A DNA stretch of 64,000 bases from Chitinophagaceae bacterium (GTDB lineage Bacteria; Bacteroidota; Bacteroidia; Chitinophagales; Chitinophagaceae): the NCBI GenBank assembly GCA_016720585.1, contig JADKKH010000008.1, forward strand, positions 1 to 64,000, written 5' to 3'. The position numbers and the translations under genes were made by a program. Positions 1 through 9,549 of this stretch are shown here, one piece after another (the first letter of the stretch is position 1; every line of letters begins with the position of its first letter). A model generated the notes under the pieces. The model worked only from the letters and a program-made list of their open reading frames with translations. It ran no database searches and was not told the origin of the DNA.

Positions 1-712
1 TTTTTACCACCGCATCTTCCAGCAGCTTAACTCTTTTATCCCAATCCAGTGTTCCGTATGCTTTGATATATTCATCTTTGAAAGATGGATCTCCGGGTTT
101 GGCAGCTCCATAAAAATCTGTTTCCAGAGACTTAAACCCGTCTTTCAGGTTACGAACACTTACAACTACGGGTTCTGATCCATCCCATAGCTGCTCAAAC
201 ACGTTAACACTCAGGTTATCCCAAAATCCGCCTTTCATTTTAGATAAAATTTTTGCAGATCTTGCCGACTCTGTCCGGTAATCTCCTTCCATAGAGGATT
301 TGATCGTTCTGACAGTTACTACACATTTCTCACCCCCTGGGTCCGGGTGTATACTTAAACTATCCATAAAGCGGTAAGTGCCATTCATGGTCTCCTCCAA
401 ATATGGGAAGAACGTCTTATCAAGATCCAGGCTATGTGCTGTGGCGTCAGCCCTGTCTTTATCCATATCCGCATAGGACCTGCCACCATTTACAAGATGG
501 TATTTGCCGCTATGGGGGCCGCTGATGATTTCATAAACACTTAATTTTTCTGTTGCTGAATGAAATTTAGCAATATGCACTTTGTAAGCTGCTTCAAAGG
601 CCATCTTCTGTCCGTTTTTAGGTTTTACCGTATTAACGGTGGTCAGGTCTGTTTTTTGCGAATAAGCTGTCAAGGTGGTACCCATGAGCAGTAATACAAG
701 GATTTTTTTCAT
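1..712 (-). CDS. Secreted protein of unknown function, partial (runs off left edge)
   Basis: The start codon is at 710-712 and 237 codons stay open to the window edge, so the C-terminus is missing. The first 19 residues (MKKILVLLLMGTTLTAYSQ) form a signal peptide with an S-Q cleavage end typical of Bacteroidota, so the product is exported to the periplasm or outer surface. The mature part is soluble and charged, with no transmembrane segment or cysteine pair. It reads like a mixed alpha/beta domain, but I do not recognise a family. It faces away from the next genes, so no operon partner is visible. Confidence 0.8.
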   Translation of the reverse strand, partial: MKKILVLLLMGTTLTAYSQKTDLTTVNTVKPKNGQKMAFEAAYKVHIAKFHSATEKLSVYEIISGPHSGKYHLVNGGRSYADMDKDRADATAHSLDLDKTFFPYLEETMNGTYRFMDSLSIHPDPGGEKCVVTVRTIKSSMEGDYRTESARSAKILSKMKGGFWDNLSVNVFEQLWDGSEPVVVSVRNLKDGFKSLETDFYGAAKPGDPSFKDEYIKAYGTLDWDKRVKLLEDAVVK

Positions 713-1097
713 GTTTGTTTTTGGTTTGGTTTGGTTAAAAAAATATCAGTGCGCGAGGTAAAAATTAAAACCAGGCTAATTATTACAGATTTATTATCTA
801 ACACACAAATCAAGGGGGAATTACCGGGAAGAATTTACAGGGGGGATATAACAGGCAAGGAAGTTAATAAAATTCTTAAATACAAAAATCATTTTTTGTC
901 AAAAAAAGATAAATTCGGGGAACCCACACAATATTTCGAAATTCAGGGAAATAGTAACATTACCGGTAAAGTTTTGAAATGATCATCTTTGCTGTCAGGG
1001 TCGAATGCAGGCTCGAAAACGGGTCGAAATATTTTGGCCTTGCATTCCCGGAGCCTGGGCCGGCTTTAGCCAATAAAAGAAAATACGCAGGCGCTAT

Positions 1098-1285
1098 TTA
1101 TTTTTCTATTTTTTTCACCGCTTCCGTAAACTCCCATAAAGTATCGGTAAGCTTATCAATTAAAAGTGGTGGCAGGTGTTCATAAATATCTACCGGATTG
1201 CCCGGCATGTGCTTCTGCCAAAGCATCCAATAATTCCGGGATCGTAATTTCTTTCAGGCGTGCAAATGATATAGGCTTGTTCCAT
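1098..1285 (-). pseudogene. Possible small gene, frameshifted
   Basis: Two adjacent frames on the minus strand read as protein-like segments. One ends in ARLKEITIPELLDALAEA and the other in LLIDKLTDTLWEFTEAVKK before the stop at 1098. An ATG at 1283-1285 sits just upstream. Joining them needs at least one indel near 1200. This would give a helical protein of about 60 residues with no recognised family. Indels also break the neighbouring genes, so a sequencing error in a real small gene is plausible, but the stretch could equally be non-coding. Confidence 0.25.
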
Positions 1286-1411
1286 TTTTATAAATTGATA
1301 TTAGTTTTTATTATTTTTTCATCGGTCCCGTAACTGCCGGATCATTGAAAAGGTATGTTTCAGAATATTTCTTTGAAGTTTGACAACAATCAGCAGGGAT
1401 CGATAACCCTA

Positions 1412-2176
1412 TTAAACTTTACGCGGAGGCATAGGTATCAATACACTGGTTCTTTTTTTATAGTCTTCAAAAGCGGTGTTACCGGCATATTTTTTTTCCA
1501 GCATCGGTATACCCGAAACAAAAACCAGCAACAGTGTGATAAAAGCCGGGCTGATGATAAATAAAAAGCTGTTATCCAGGGGAACCGTAATAATAAAAAT
1601 GCTCCACCACATCACTATCTCACCAAAATAATTAGGGTGACGGGAATATTTCCACAACCCCGATTGCATGATGGCTCCCGGAATTTTTTTCTGCCGGGTA
1701 AAAACAGCCAATTGCCAATCTCTATTGCCTGAAAATAAAACCCACAAGCCAGCAACACAACCTGATCCAGGTAAATACATCCCATGGCCAGGGCAAGGGG
1801 CCGCATGTATTACCGGCGACAGGATGACAATTAAAAAAAAGGCCCTGCAACAAAATACCTGCAGGTAGCTACGCCAGTAAAATGTTTTACCCCATTCCTT
1901 TTCTCCAGGCTGCGTACCGGAAATCTTCTTTTTATTTTTATTGCGGAGACAAATGTGCGCACTCAGTCGCAATCCCCAAACCAAAACCAGGATATACAGC
2001 AGTGTAACTACAGGTGTTGGTTTATTGGTAAATAAAAGATACCCGCAGATCAGTATATATCCCAGTCCCCAGGCTATATCGGCTATATCGTTTCTTTTTT
2101 TATAGAGCGCAACAGCAAACCAACAACTGGCATAAAGAGAAATGAGGAGGAAACAATTTATAAAAACGGTTACCAT
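1412..2176 (-). CDS. DUF1295 family membrane protein (steroid 5-alpha-reductase/ICMT-like)
   Basis: A polytopic inner-membrane protein of about 254 residues. The C-terminal signature LWKYSRHPNYFGE is the hallmark of DUF1295 and related isoprenylcysteine methyltransferase/steroid reductase-like proteins; the substrate is unknown. Hydrophobic segments lie at roughly residues 1-25, 30-50, 55-75 and 195-225. Between residues about 120 and 160 the reading frame looks wrong: the neighbouring frame (1615-1806) gives the expected hydrophobic stretch LACGFYFQAIEIGNWLF, so two compensating indels are likely. Its ATG directly abuts the stop of the DUF2177 gene (2177), which indicates a two-gene operon with translational coupling. 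Confidence 0.85.
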   Translation of the reverse strand: MVTVFINCFLLISLYASCWFAVALYKKRNDIADIAWGLGYILICGYLLFTNKPTPVVTLLYILVLVWGLRLSAHICLRNKNKKKISGTQPGEKEWGKTFYWRSYLQVFCCRAFFLIVILSPVIHAAPCPGHGMYLPGSGCVAGLWVLFSGNRDWQLAVFTRQKKIPGAIMQSGLWKYSRHPNYFGEIVMWWSIFIITVPLDNSFLFIISPAFITLLLVFVSGIPMLEKKYAGNTAFEDYKKRTSVLIPMPPRKV

Positions 2177-2586
2177 TTATGCTACCCATTTTACAATATA
2201 ATACCCCGCTGTACTTACCAGGCCCGTAAGCAGCATACCCCAGGCGATGTCAATAAAAACAATAGGCAAGGGCCAGTCTTTCCAGGGTTGCCAGGTTGGT
2301 TAGATCATAAGTAGCATAGGTAAAAAACCAAACAGGACTCCACTGAGTATGGCCCGGGAAACCGAATTTTTTTCAAAGGCCGGGAGAATGGCGAAATAAA
2401 ATATGCCCACAATAAACAAACCATAAAAAATAAATGCAGCGACCCAGTTTACTTTATCGCTTAAAAAACCACCCAGGTATTTACGGTACAGATCTTTGGC
2501 GATGAAACCCAGCCATACCATATCCACCGCAAAAAAGACAATTGCGGTAAGGGGGCGTAGCTGATGATGAGTTTGTTAAATGGCAT
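2177..2586 (-). CDS. DUF2177 family membrane protein (frameshifted)
   Basis: The intact central part (2300-2527) reads DMVWLGFIAKDLYRK and then KVNWVAAFIFYGLFIVGIFY, the typical DUF2177 pattern of a four-helix inner-membrane protein. The N-terminal MPFNKLIISY starts at an ATG at 2584-2586. The C-terminal segment VFIDIAWGMLLTGLVSTAGY ends at a stop at 2177. These pieces lie in different frames, so at least three indels separate them; the full product would be about 136 residues, normal for the family. Its stop immediately precedes the ATG of the DUF1295 gene. DUF2177 has no established function. Confidence 0.8.
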
Positions 2587-2745
2587 CCTGTATAAAGTTA
2601 CTCTAATTGAACTTGTAAAAATTATTATACAGCATTTGCCGGTTTGCTTATTGCCTGGTGCGCAGGAATTCCGGTAAAATTTGAGTTTAATATTTTGAAA
2701 AGATCGATCGGTTTAGCCAACAGGCCTATAGCCTGGTTACAGAAT

Positions 2746-4255
2746 TCACTTTATCACAACAACTAATTTTTCACTTTCATTTCCTGTCCGGTCCACGGCT
2801 GTAACAATAACAGATCTTAATTGTTGCTGTAACGCCCCTGTACCTTTTGTCTGTTCCAGCTGCAGGGAACGAACCAAATGATTACAAACCTGGTAAGTCC
2901 AGGTATTTCCATACTGATAATATATTACCCAACGAAAAACATCTTTTTCATCCGGGTGTGTCCAGTTTATTTTATATACTTCCTTTTCTAAAGCCCCGGA
3001 GACAACCGGTGGTGCGGGTGCTTTATCTAACCAGGGACTGGCAGGAACGAGTGCCTGTTTTTATATACACTCTTCAATAACGTATCAGCCAATCTCGGGT
3101 TTTTTGTTAGCGATGAAATACTCCAATGAACCACCCCTTTACTTTGCGGTAGCATACCCGGTCAATCATGATCTGGTTGATGGTTTCGTCCAGGTTCTTA
3201 TCTGTACTATCCCGTCCAACACTAATGCCCGGCCCAGGTGACGTTTCATTTTATTTTCACCAGCCCACCAACCCAACAGTGCCGGATAACTTTGTGCGTA
3301 CCTGTTTACCGGCCAATATAATGGGGAGAAAAATAATCTACCCAGCCTTTGTTGAGCCAGAGACGGGCATCGGCATACAACTGGTTATATTGATCAAATC
3401 CTTCTACCGATTCCGGATAACCGGGCCGCCAGATTCCAAAAGGGCTTACGCCAAATTTTATCCAGGGTTTGCTGGCTTTAATATTCTTATACAATCGTTC
3501 TACTAATTGATTGACTGCATCCCGGCGCCAGTCTGCACGGGATAGCTTGCCGCCATTTTGTTGATAGGCCAACCAGCTAACGGAATCAGGAAAATCAGCC
3601 GACCCATTATAGGAAGGATAGGGATAAAAATAATCATCCATATGCACACCGTCAATATCATACCGTTGAACCAGGTCCATCACCACATCATTGGTAATAT
3701 CCTGTACCGCTTGTTGTGCCGGATCCATCCACCAATAACCTTCTTTTAAATACAGCACCAGCTCCGGGTTTTTTACAATGGACGGTCACTGATCGTTTTG
3801 CCATCTTTATGATGAGCCCGGTACGGATTCAGCCACACATGTAATTCTATTCCCGGTCATGCTTCTTTTAACCCAAAATTCCAATGGATCATAATAAGGA
3901 TCGGGCGCTTTTCCCCTGCATGCCGCTGAGATAATACGACCAGGGCTCGATATCACTTTTATACAAGGCATCTGCCTGTGGCCGTATCCTGCAATATGGC
4001 CGCATTCAAATGATGGGCCTGTAAAAAATCGAGCAGGGCAATGGCTTCCTGTTGTTGTGTAGCCGTCGGCAATCCCGGTTTGCTGGGCCAGTTGATATTG
4101 GCCACCGTGGCTATCCACGCGGCACGGAATTCCTGTTGTACCTGCGGCAATGCAGCCGCCGGTTCCTGCATGGTGGTTTGTTTCGTAGTTGTACAGGAAA
4201 ACCATAAGATTAAACCAAAACCAACCGTTACAAGCAGGAATAATTTTCGGAGCAT
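2746..4255 (-). CDS. GHL10-type family 10 glycosylhydrolase-like lipoprotein (frameshifted)
   Basis: The N-terminus MLRKLFLLVTVGFGLILWFS followed by Cys is a lipoprotein signal (lipobox LWFSC), so the protein is membrane-anchored outside the cytoplasm. The mature part starts EFRAAWIATVANINWPSKPG, the opening of the GHL10/YngK family of predicted glycoside hydrolases. A middle segment contains YDIDGVHMDDYFYPYP, the conserved acidic active-site strand. The C-terminal fibronectin-like part ends TAVDRTGNESEKL with the stop at 2746. At least four indels separate these pieces; the whole gene would be about 500 residues, like its intact paralogue at 45722-47272. The glycan target is unknown. Confidence 0.8.
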
Positions 4256-4412
4256 GCTGTTATGGATTTTAAGAGAGGGAATGTTTAACTAAAGATAGAA
4301 TAAAACTTTTCGTCAATTCCAGAATTGAAAACAACGGATTGTCCTTTATCCTTTCCTTTTTGAAACACTACGTGCCACCGGAAGGAGCAACAACTGATTT
4401 GAAAAACGATCT

Positions 4413-5215
4413 TTATTTTAAACTCATGATGTATTCAACAACCGCCCATCTTTCTTCTTCATCAGGGATTTTTTTATCAAATTTGGGCATATCCTTACGT
4501 CCGATATTAGATTTATAATAAACCTCCCCGGGTTTCTGTGCCCTGAAATCAGCGCTCAGAAAAGACCTATTTTGGTATCAAGGGTTGCGGCTTTGGGACC
4601 TCTTGCCATCCCCTTTGGCGCCATGACATGATTTGCAATGCGTGCCATACAATGACTTTCCAAGATCCAAATTTTCTTTATCAACCGGGAATGGATTCGT
4701 CATATTTTTATACTTTGCCAGCACAACCCAGTCATTCGGTTCATCGGGTGCATTAACAACCGTAACCGGTTTGGGAACTTCGACTGTTTTAGGTGGTGTT
4801 TCCTGCTTAGGTTTTTCTGGTTCCACTACTTTTAACTTCCGGTGTCTTCTCCGTCTTGATGACCGGTTTATTATCCTCTGGTACAACAACACTAACAGGG
4901 GGTGGCGTTTTTTCAGCTGGAAATTTTTTTACCTGTTCTGGTTCCTTCTTTTTATCAGCCGGTAAGATTTCCTTTTCGGATCGGGTTTTATTTCAAGCTT
5001 TGTATGGTCTGTATTTTCAACACTGATTTTTTCTACAGGTACAGAAACCTGGGTGTCGGCAGTAACCGGGGTGGTTACCACCGGTGGTTTTACCGAATCA
5101 ATTGTTGCTTCGGGTTTTTAGTGCTGTCCTGTTGACCGCAACCGGAAAAGCCAAGAACCGTTAGTAAAAAAATGAACCCTGCAATAACAGGGAATTTTAA
5201 TTGAATTGCTTTCAT
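4413..5215 (-). CDS. c-type cytochrome lipoprotein (frameshifted)
   Basis: The product starts MKAIQLKFPVIAGFIF at an ATG at 5213-5215 and carries a lipobox (LGFSGC). A long Pro/Val/Lys/Thr-rich linker of about 120 residues follows, then a single haem-binding domain: LYGTHCKSCHGAKGDGK supplies the CxxCH haem motif and the later KDMPKFDKKIPDEEERW supplies the axial Met. The C-terminus is VVEYIMSLK. It is probably a surface- or periplasm-anchored mono-haem electron carrier. Several indels break the linker and the region just after the haem motif. The low-complexity linker is easy to mis-assemble. Confidence 0.8.
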
Positions 5216-5342
5216 ATATAGATCTTTTTTTAATAGTAGTTTTTTAAATAGAAAGTTGGGTTATCGCAGTTTGCAAATTATCATTTACATACTGTTTTTT
5301 GCATGACCATCCTCATAAAAAGGGTTGATATAGATGCTTGTG

Positions 5343-6165
5343 TTATATGACTTTTTGCCGGAAACCTGTTGGGAAAGACAAAGACCGGATGAAGACCAAC
5401 CAGGTGATTCAGCTATTCTTCATGAACCCCTGGCAATGCTACGTCGGGTTGTGTGGAAGCATAGACCCTGTTTCGTGCGTTCATCTACTTATGGATACCG
5501 GTATTTTCCCGACAGAAAATGCGTTGCATTTAAAAGAATATTTTGCCCTAAATGACCTGCTTCGATGTTCATTAATCTATAACCTCTATTATGATACTTA
5601 GAAATTGACTTATTAAAATTTCCATATATAAATAGTATGCAATTGGCAGCAGTGACTTTCCTTTTATTTAGTTTTAAAAAGCAATTTTCCAATGCTTTCA
5701 AATTAATATTTTCAAAGACAAGCGAAAAATTATTTTGATATGAATTAAAATAATAGATACATCCTTTTTTTAATTTCTCAATGTTACCTGCATATATAAA
5801 AATCTCCAAAGGATAAATTCCTCCGCCTGATGGACAATGACGTTTTTTTGAAGTAGAATTTATAGTTTTATTCTTTTTTATTCCATAAGAATAATGCATA
5901 ATATTGCTCATAGCTCTAAAGCTAATTTGTCTCTTCTGTTCCAGAGTATTTATAGAGCTCCTCTTCTGAATTATATCTTCCAAATTATTAGGCACGGGGT
6001 TTTGAATCTGATCCAGATTCAAGCTTAGTTGTGAATTCGATATTAAGCTTTCGGTAAACCTAGTTCCCTCTCCAATTAAAAGCTCTTTACTAAAAGTTTA
6101 TTTGAAAGTGCAGTCAGCTTAGAATTCTCATGAAACCAAAGCCATAAATATTTTAATATTTTCAT
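5343..6165 (-). CDS. SagB-type azoline dehydrogenase (nitroreductase fold) of a LAP/TOMM cluster, frameshifted
   Basis: This would be the FMN-dependent oxidase that converts azolines installed by the cyclodehydratase into azoles. The proposed start is the ATG at 6163-6165, giving MKILKYLWLWFHENSKLTAL; the FHE-SK pattern is usual at SagB N-termini. The body (5489-6022) shows RSSINTLEQK, the flavin-site motif HCPSGGGIYPLEIFIYAG, GCIYYFNSYQNNFSLVF and the conserved NIEAGHLGQNILLNA. An indel near 6097 separates start from body. Others are needed to reach a plausible end, VFVFPTGFRQ, with the stop at 5343. The last 200 bases are more GC-rich than the rest, so this tail is uncertain. The ATG overlaps the putative YcaO stop (ATGA). 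Confidence 0.8.
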
Positions 6166-7448
6166 GGGAATGCATGGCATATCAGAATCGTTAATAAACG
6201 GTTTATTGTAATAGGCTTTATAAAATCTTCTTAGGCGATCCCCACCCAAATATCGATAACTATGTCCAAAAGACAAAGGTTGACACTGAGGAATTACAAC
6301 CCTAACTACAGTTAAACCTAGTTTCTTAATATCAACTGTAGTTAGATCTTTATAGAATACACCAATTTTAAGTTTACTGAAATTTTGGATTAGCATATCT
6401 AATTTTTTCTGAATTGAAAAATTTGAAAATTTTTCGTAAAATCCGATGGTTTTGGTATTGTCAAAATAACTATTAATATAATTAAGATTAGTTCTTTTAA
6501 GCCAAAAGATAATATGATCTAGTTGAGATAAAACATTATTTTTATCCAAATATTTTTCTTTACAATCCATTTTTTGAAAAACATCATTAACACTTTCAAA
6601 AGCATGGAACAATTCAATTATCGCCCGTTTTATTGCTAAACTTAGATCATAATCGGTGGATGCAGCAATGACAATAGGAGGAAAATTTTTATTTCGTTGA
6701 TTCTAATAATAGCAAGTATTGTATAACAATCGAACTCTGAAGTAAGTTGATATATTTCTGGGTTTAACGATATACCCTTAAATATTTTGAGGAAGTTTCG
6801 AATGCTCATATGGTAACGTATTAATTCTAATCCTTTTTGGCTTGATCCCAATTTGCCAAAACAGAGTAAAAGCATCCCTTTCTATTACCTCAAAACAGGC
6901 GTTAAGCATCGCACTATTAAAATCTACATTACAACTTAAGCCTGTTGTTATTGGTAAATTAATTTTAGCCTCTTTGCTATCAAATCTATACGGGAAATAA
7001 ACTGCCGATGCTGGAACGAACACAGTCTTATTATTTTTTATCAAGCCTTTCATTTCCACCCAGTATAACTTTGAGTTTTCATCAAATACGTCAAACTTAA
7101 AATCATTTTTTTTTGGTCAGTCGAAAAAAACGAAAATAGTTTTGGATTGATTTTACCAAGTGGTGATTCTTTATAAGTTTCAAAAGCTAATGAGGACTTA
7201 TTATAAAAAGATGGACAATACCGCTCAATTGCTTCCCCAAAGGCCTTTATATACGCTTGGTTTTTATTTGAATAAACGGAACCACTGAAGTTGTTATTAA
7301 AAGTGCTGGCACCCAGGGCCTCCGTGTTACAGGTCTCAACATACTTATAAAATAAGCTTTCAAAACCGAACCGACTTTTTCTGGAAAAAGAATTTTTTAT
7401 AATTCCATAAATCTCGTCACTTAATATATTAATTACTTGTTGATTCAT
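6162..7448 (-). CDS. YcaO-domain cyclodehydratase (D protein) of a LAP/TOMM cluster, frameshifted
   Basis: YcaO enzymes use ATP to activate backbone amides so that Cys, Ser or Thr side chains cyclise to azolines. Visible family motifs are AYIKAFGEAIERYCPSF, PASAVYFPYR, PITTGLSCNVDFNSA, ACFEVIERDAFTLFW, PPIVIAASTDYDLSLAIKRA and VVRVVIPQCQPLSFGHSYRY-LGG. The EAIERY and EVIERD pairs carry the ATP/Mg-binding glutamates. At the 3' end, correcting one base near 6175 gives MPHAFP-stop, close to the C-terminal PHPFP-like motif of azoline-forming YcaO proteins, with the stop overlapping the next ATG. Further indels lie near 7085, 6785 and 6650. The corrected length is about 428 residues, normal for the family. 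It overlaps the end of the upstream gene by 20 bases. Confidence 0.88.
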
Positions 7449-8432
7449 TGATAACAGATTGATGAAATATATTTAAATCATTCAAATTCGCAAAGGAAGA
7501 ACAAGTCTCACAGAATGGGTTCTTAAGAATATGGTGCTTAGAAAAAGCAAACTCAGAAAAATTTACAATTGATTGAGAAGAAATTTGATTAATTGAAATT
7601 GAAGAGATAAATTCAGTCAATAAATAGTTTAAAAAATAATTTACTCGAATACTCGTAATGTAATTTTTCATCAATTAAAGCTTTAATTGGCTTAAGATGG
7701 CTATTAAGTCCAATGACATTTGCATAGTGCGAAAATTTTCATTGAGATTTGCTATTCGCCTGGTTAAAATACAATCATAACAAGGTGTTTCTTCAAAAAC
7801 AATTCTTGGTCCTAATTCAAGGGAATCATGTGTGAGGTTTACAGGACAATATGACACATTATTATTATGTAAAAAATGGTTCAATGTCAATAATGCACGC
7901 CGGTCGTTACTGGATGAAATTGCAAAAATAATGGCATTTTATCGACAGTATTGATCAGTTCATTAATTGTTATATTTTGCCTTTTGAATTTATTTTGACA
8001 GTTGTCATCAAGTTCTGTACCATTTACAATAGTAATGTTTTGTTTTTGGAGACATATGAAAGATATCATTTCTTATTGTGAGAGTTAGCATGTTCTCACC
8101 TATAAAAATAGTTTGCGCACCGAAAAAAAGTATTTATACTATCATTCGAAAATCCAAGCAATGATTGGGATGGCTGGATTTTGGCATTCTCTTTTATAAT
8201 TATTTTTAGTTTTATAAAAGAACTTATTAATTCTTTCGTAGAATAGTCCTCGAAAAAAGGGATTTGCTGTAAATAAAAGGCAGCTGTTTTTGTGAAAAAA
8301 ATCTATTAGACAAATAATTTGTGCATTTAGCACATTAGTGAAACGATATAGTTTATTGTTTTCTAAACGAACTAGCAAAATACCCTCATCTAGGTAATAA
8401 TTAAATGGTCGGATTTTATATCTATATTTCAT
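7429..8432 (-). CDS. RRE/E1-like precursor-binding protein (cyclodehydratase C protein), frameshifted
   Basis: The N-terminal part (8142-8432) begins KIRPFNYYLDEGILLVRLEN and resembles the winged-helix RiPP recognition element of TOMM C proteins. The C-terminal part has GPRIVFEETPCYDCILTRR, the CxxC-R signature of ThiF/E1-like TOMM partners, and then HHILKNPFCETCSSF, a second CxxC that would complete a zinc site. Segments are spread over four or five frames (breaks near 8215, 8070, 7885 and 7675); the corrected length is about 330 residues. The protein would bind the precursor leader and present it to YcaO. It begins 46 bases after the precursor gene and overlaps ycaO, as in a single operon. 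Confidence 0.8.
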
Positions 8433-8478
8433 TTAAAAATGTTTAAAAATAAGGGATTAAATAGCCCCTTTGCATATC

Positions 8479-8929
8479 TTAAGTAGCACAAAGTGTAGAA
8501 CAAGTACAAGCCCATGCAATAGTTCCATAGTCTTCCTGCTTTAATGGAGGGTTTTTTGGTGCTTTATAGTGAGGTTTGGTAGTGGCTTTACCTCCAGTGA
8601 TTTTAAAGGAGAATAAATTTGTGAAATAAGACAGATCGTCAATTGTCAATTTTGCCATGTAACCAGCTCTTTTATCGACTTTACCAAGAGCTAAATTTGT
8701 AAGGTCTGCCACTGTTACCTTAGTTACATAATCATTGATTTTTTGCTTTCTTATTTCATCTTCTGTAACACCTAATATTTTAATTATTGAATCATTAAGA
8801 TTCGCTTTGCCTGGCATTTGCTGTTATAGAACTAAACATAGAGCCAGCAAACACACTTCCAAATACTGCAGTAGCTGATTTTTTTAAAAAAACATCCCGA
8901 GTAATTCTTTGATTAGTCTTATTTTTCAT
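8479..8929 (-). CDS. Putative azole-modified RiPP precursor peptide, frameshifted near the N-terminus
   Basis: The last 20 residues, KQEDYGTIAWACTCSTLCAT, look like a core peptide: eight of the final 14 residues are Cys, Ser or Thr, the residues heterocyclised by YcaO enzymes. The preceding leader contains two similar helices, TKVTVADLTNLA and AKLTIDDLSYFT, then a Lys/Pro-rich hinge. A continuous frame runs from an ATG at 8815-8817 (112 residues). Upstream, an ATG at 8927-8929 opens MKNKTNQRITRDVFLKKSAT, then a hydrophobic stretch ending FSSITA. Dropping one A at 8817-8819 joins the two into about 149 residues. The N-terminus resembles a Tat signal with its second arginine replaced. I recognise no named precursor family. 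It is the first gene of the operon. Confidence 0.75.
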
Positions 8930-9549
8930 CAGTTTAGTATTGGCGAATAATTTATCAATTTAAAAAAATTAATGATATAAACAAAATTTACATACGGCCA
9001 CGCATGCCGGTCATTCCCCACTGGGCCCTGCTATTAGAGACGCAGCTACTCTCCATCCTTATACAAGGTACGTTCACTAAGGCTTGTAAGGGCCGAAAGT
9101 TCCTTTACATTAATTAGGACTTTGGGAGCTTTGGATGGAGAGTACCCGAGCTGTTCTTGTTATTGATTGGTCTGTTTTCTCATTTGACAGTGCTAGTTTT
9201 TGCTTTTTGATCCTGGCATTGTGAGCACTTTTATTACAGGTATGGGAACAGAATCTTGTCCGTGTGTTACGAGCCATGAACAAGCTCACAAATCTTTAGA
9301 GGGAAAAAGACTGGTAATACCTTTTGTTGCCCTTAAGGACTACTGCTTCCATAGTCTGTCCGAATTTTATCCTCGATCGCACGACTAACAAGTTATCAAA
9401 AAGAGCTACAACTTAAGTACAAAAAATTCGTAATAATGGAGGAAACCGACGTCAGCATAACAAAATAATTTTCGTAAAATCATTCATAATGAGCGAAAAT
9501 GGTAAAATAGGTTAAAAGTCAAAATAGAGCCTATTTTCCGGTACAAAAT
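8930..9549. other. Intergenic region upstream of the RiPP operon
   Basis: This stretch of about 620 bases has no recognisable gene on either strand. Bases 8930-8995 are AT-rich and lead into the precursor gene, so they should hold its promoter, but I find no clean TAnnTTTG element. Bases 9047-9144 form the structured element listed separately. The remainder (9145-9549) has ordinary composition; one short open frame at 9200-9388 has no protein family features. Confidence 0.5.
9047..9144. other. Potential three-way-junction structured element
   Basis: A perfect 12-bp inverted repeat closes the element: TACTCTCCATCC at 9047-9058 pairs with GGATGGAGAGTA at 9133-9144. Inside it, ACAAG can pair with CTTGT, and AAAGTTCC with GGACTTT with one bulged base, giving two hairpins on a closing stem. 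The strand is unknown. It lies about 120 bases upstream of the RiPP precursor start. It could be a regulatory RNA, a mobile-element end or a recombination site; I do not recognise the family. Confidence 0.4.

Noticed and set aside
731..982. A plus-strand open frame of 83 codons after the first gene
   Set aside because: It begins with TTG, has no ribosome-binding or promoter signal, and its sequence resembles no family. Neighbouring frames are broken by indels, so it is not reliable as a gene.
6076..6115. YcaO ending in LLVKSF at 6076
   Set aside because: The residues before this, FHENSKLTAL, match SagB N-termini, and the corrected YcaO stop at 6162 gives the expected PHAFP end.
5343..8929. 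A thiopeptide or lanthipeptide assignment for the RiPP cluster
   Set aside because: No LanB-type dehydratase, LanM, LanC or pyridine synthase is visible. YcaO with SagB and an E1-like protein fits azole peptides.
9200..9388. A 62-codon plus-strand frame in the gap upstream of the RiPP operon
   Set aside because: Composition and sequence give no domain and the frame has no start context. I looked for an insertion-sequence transposase on both strands here and found none.
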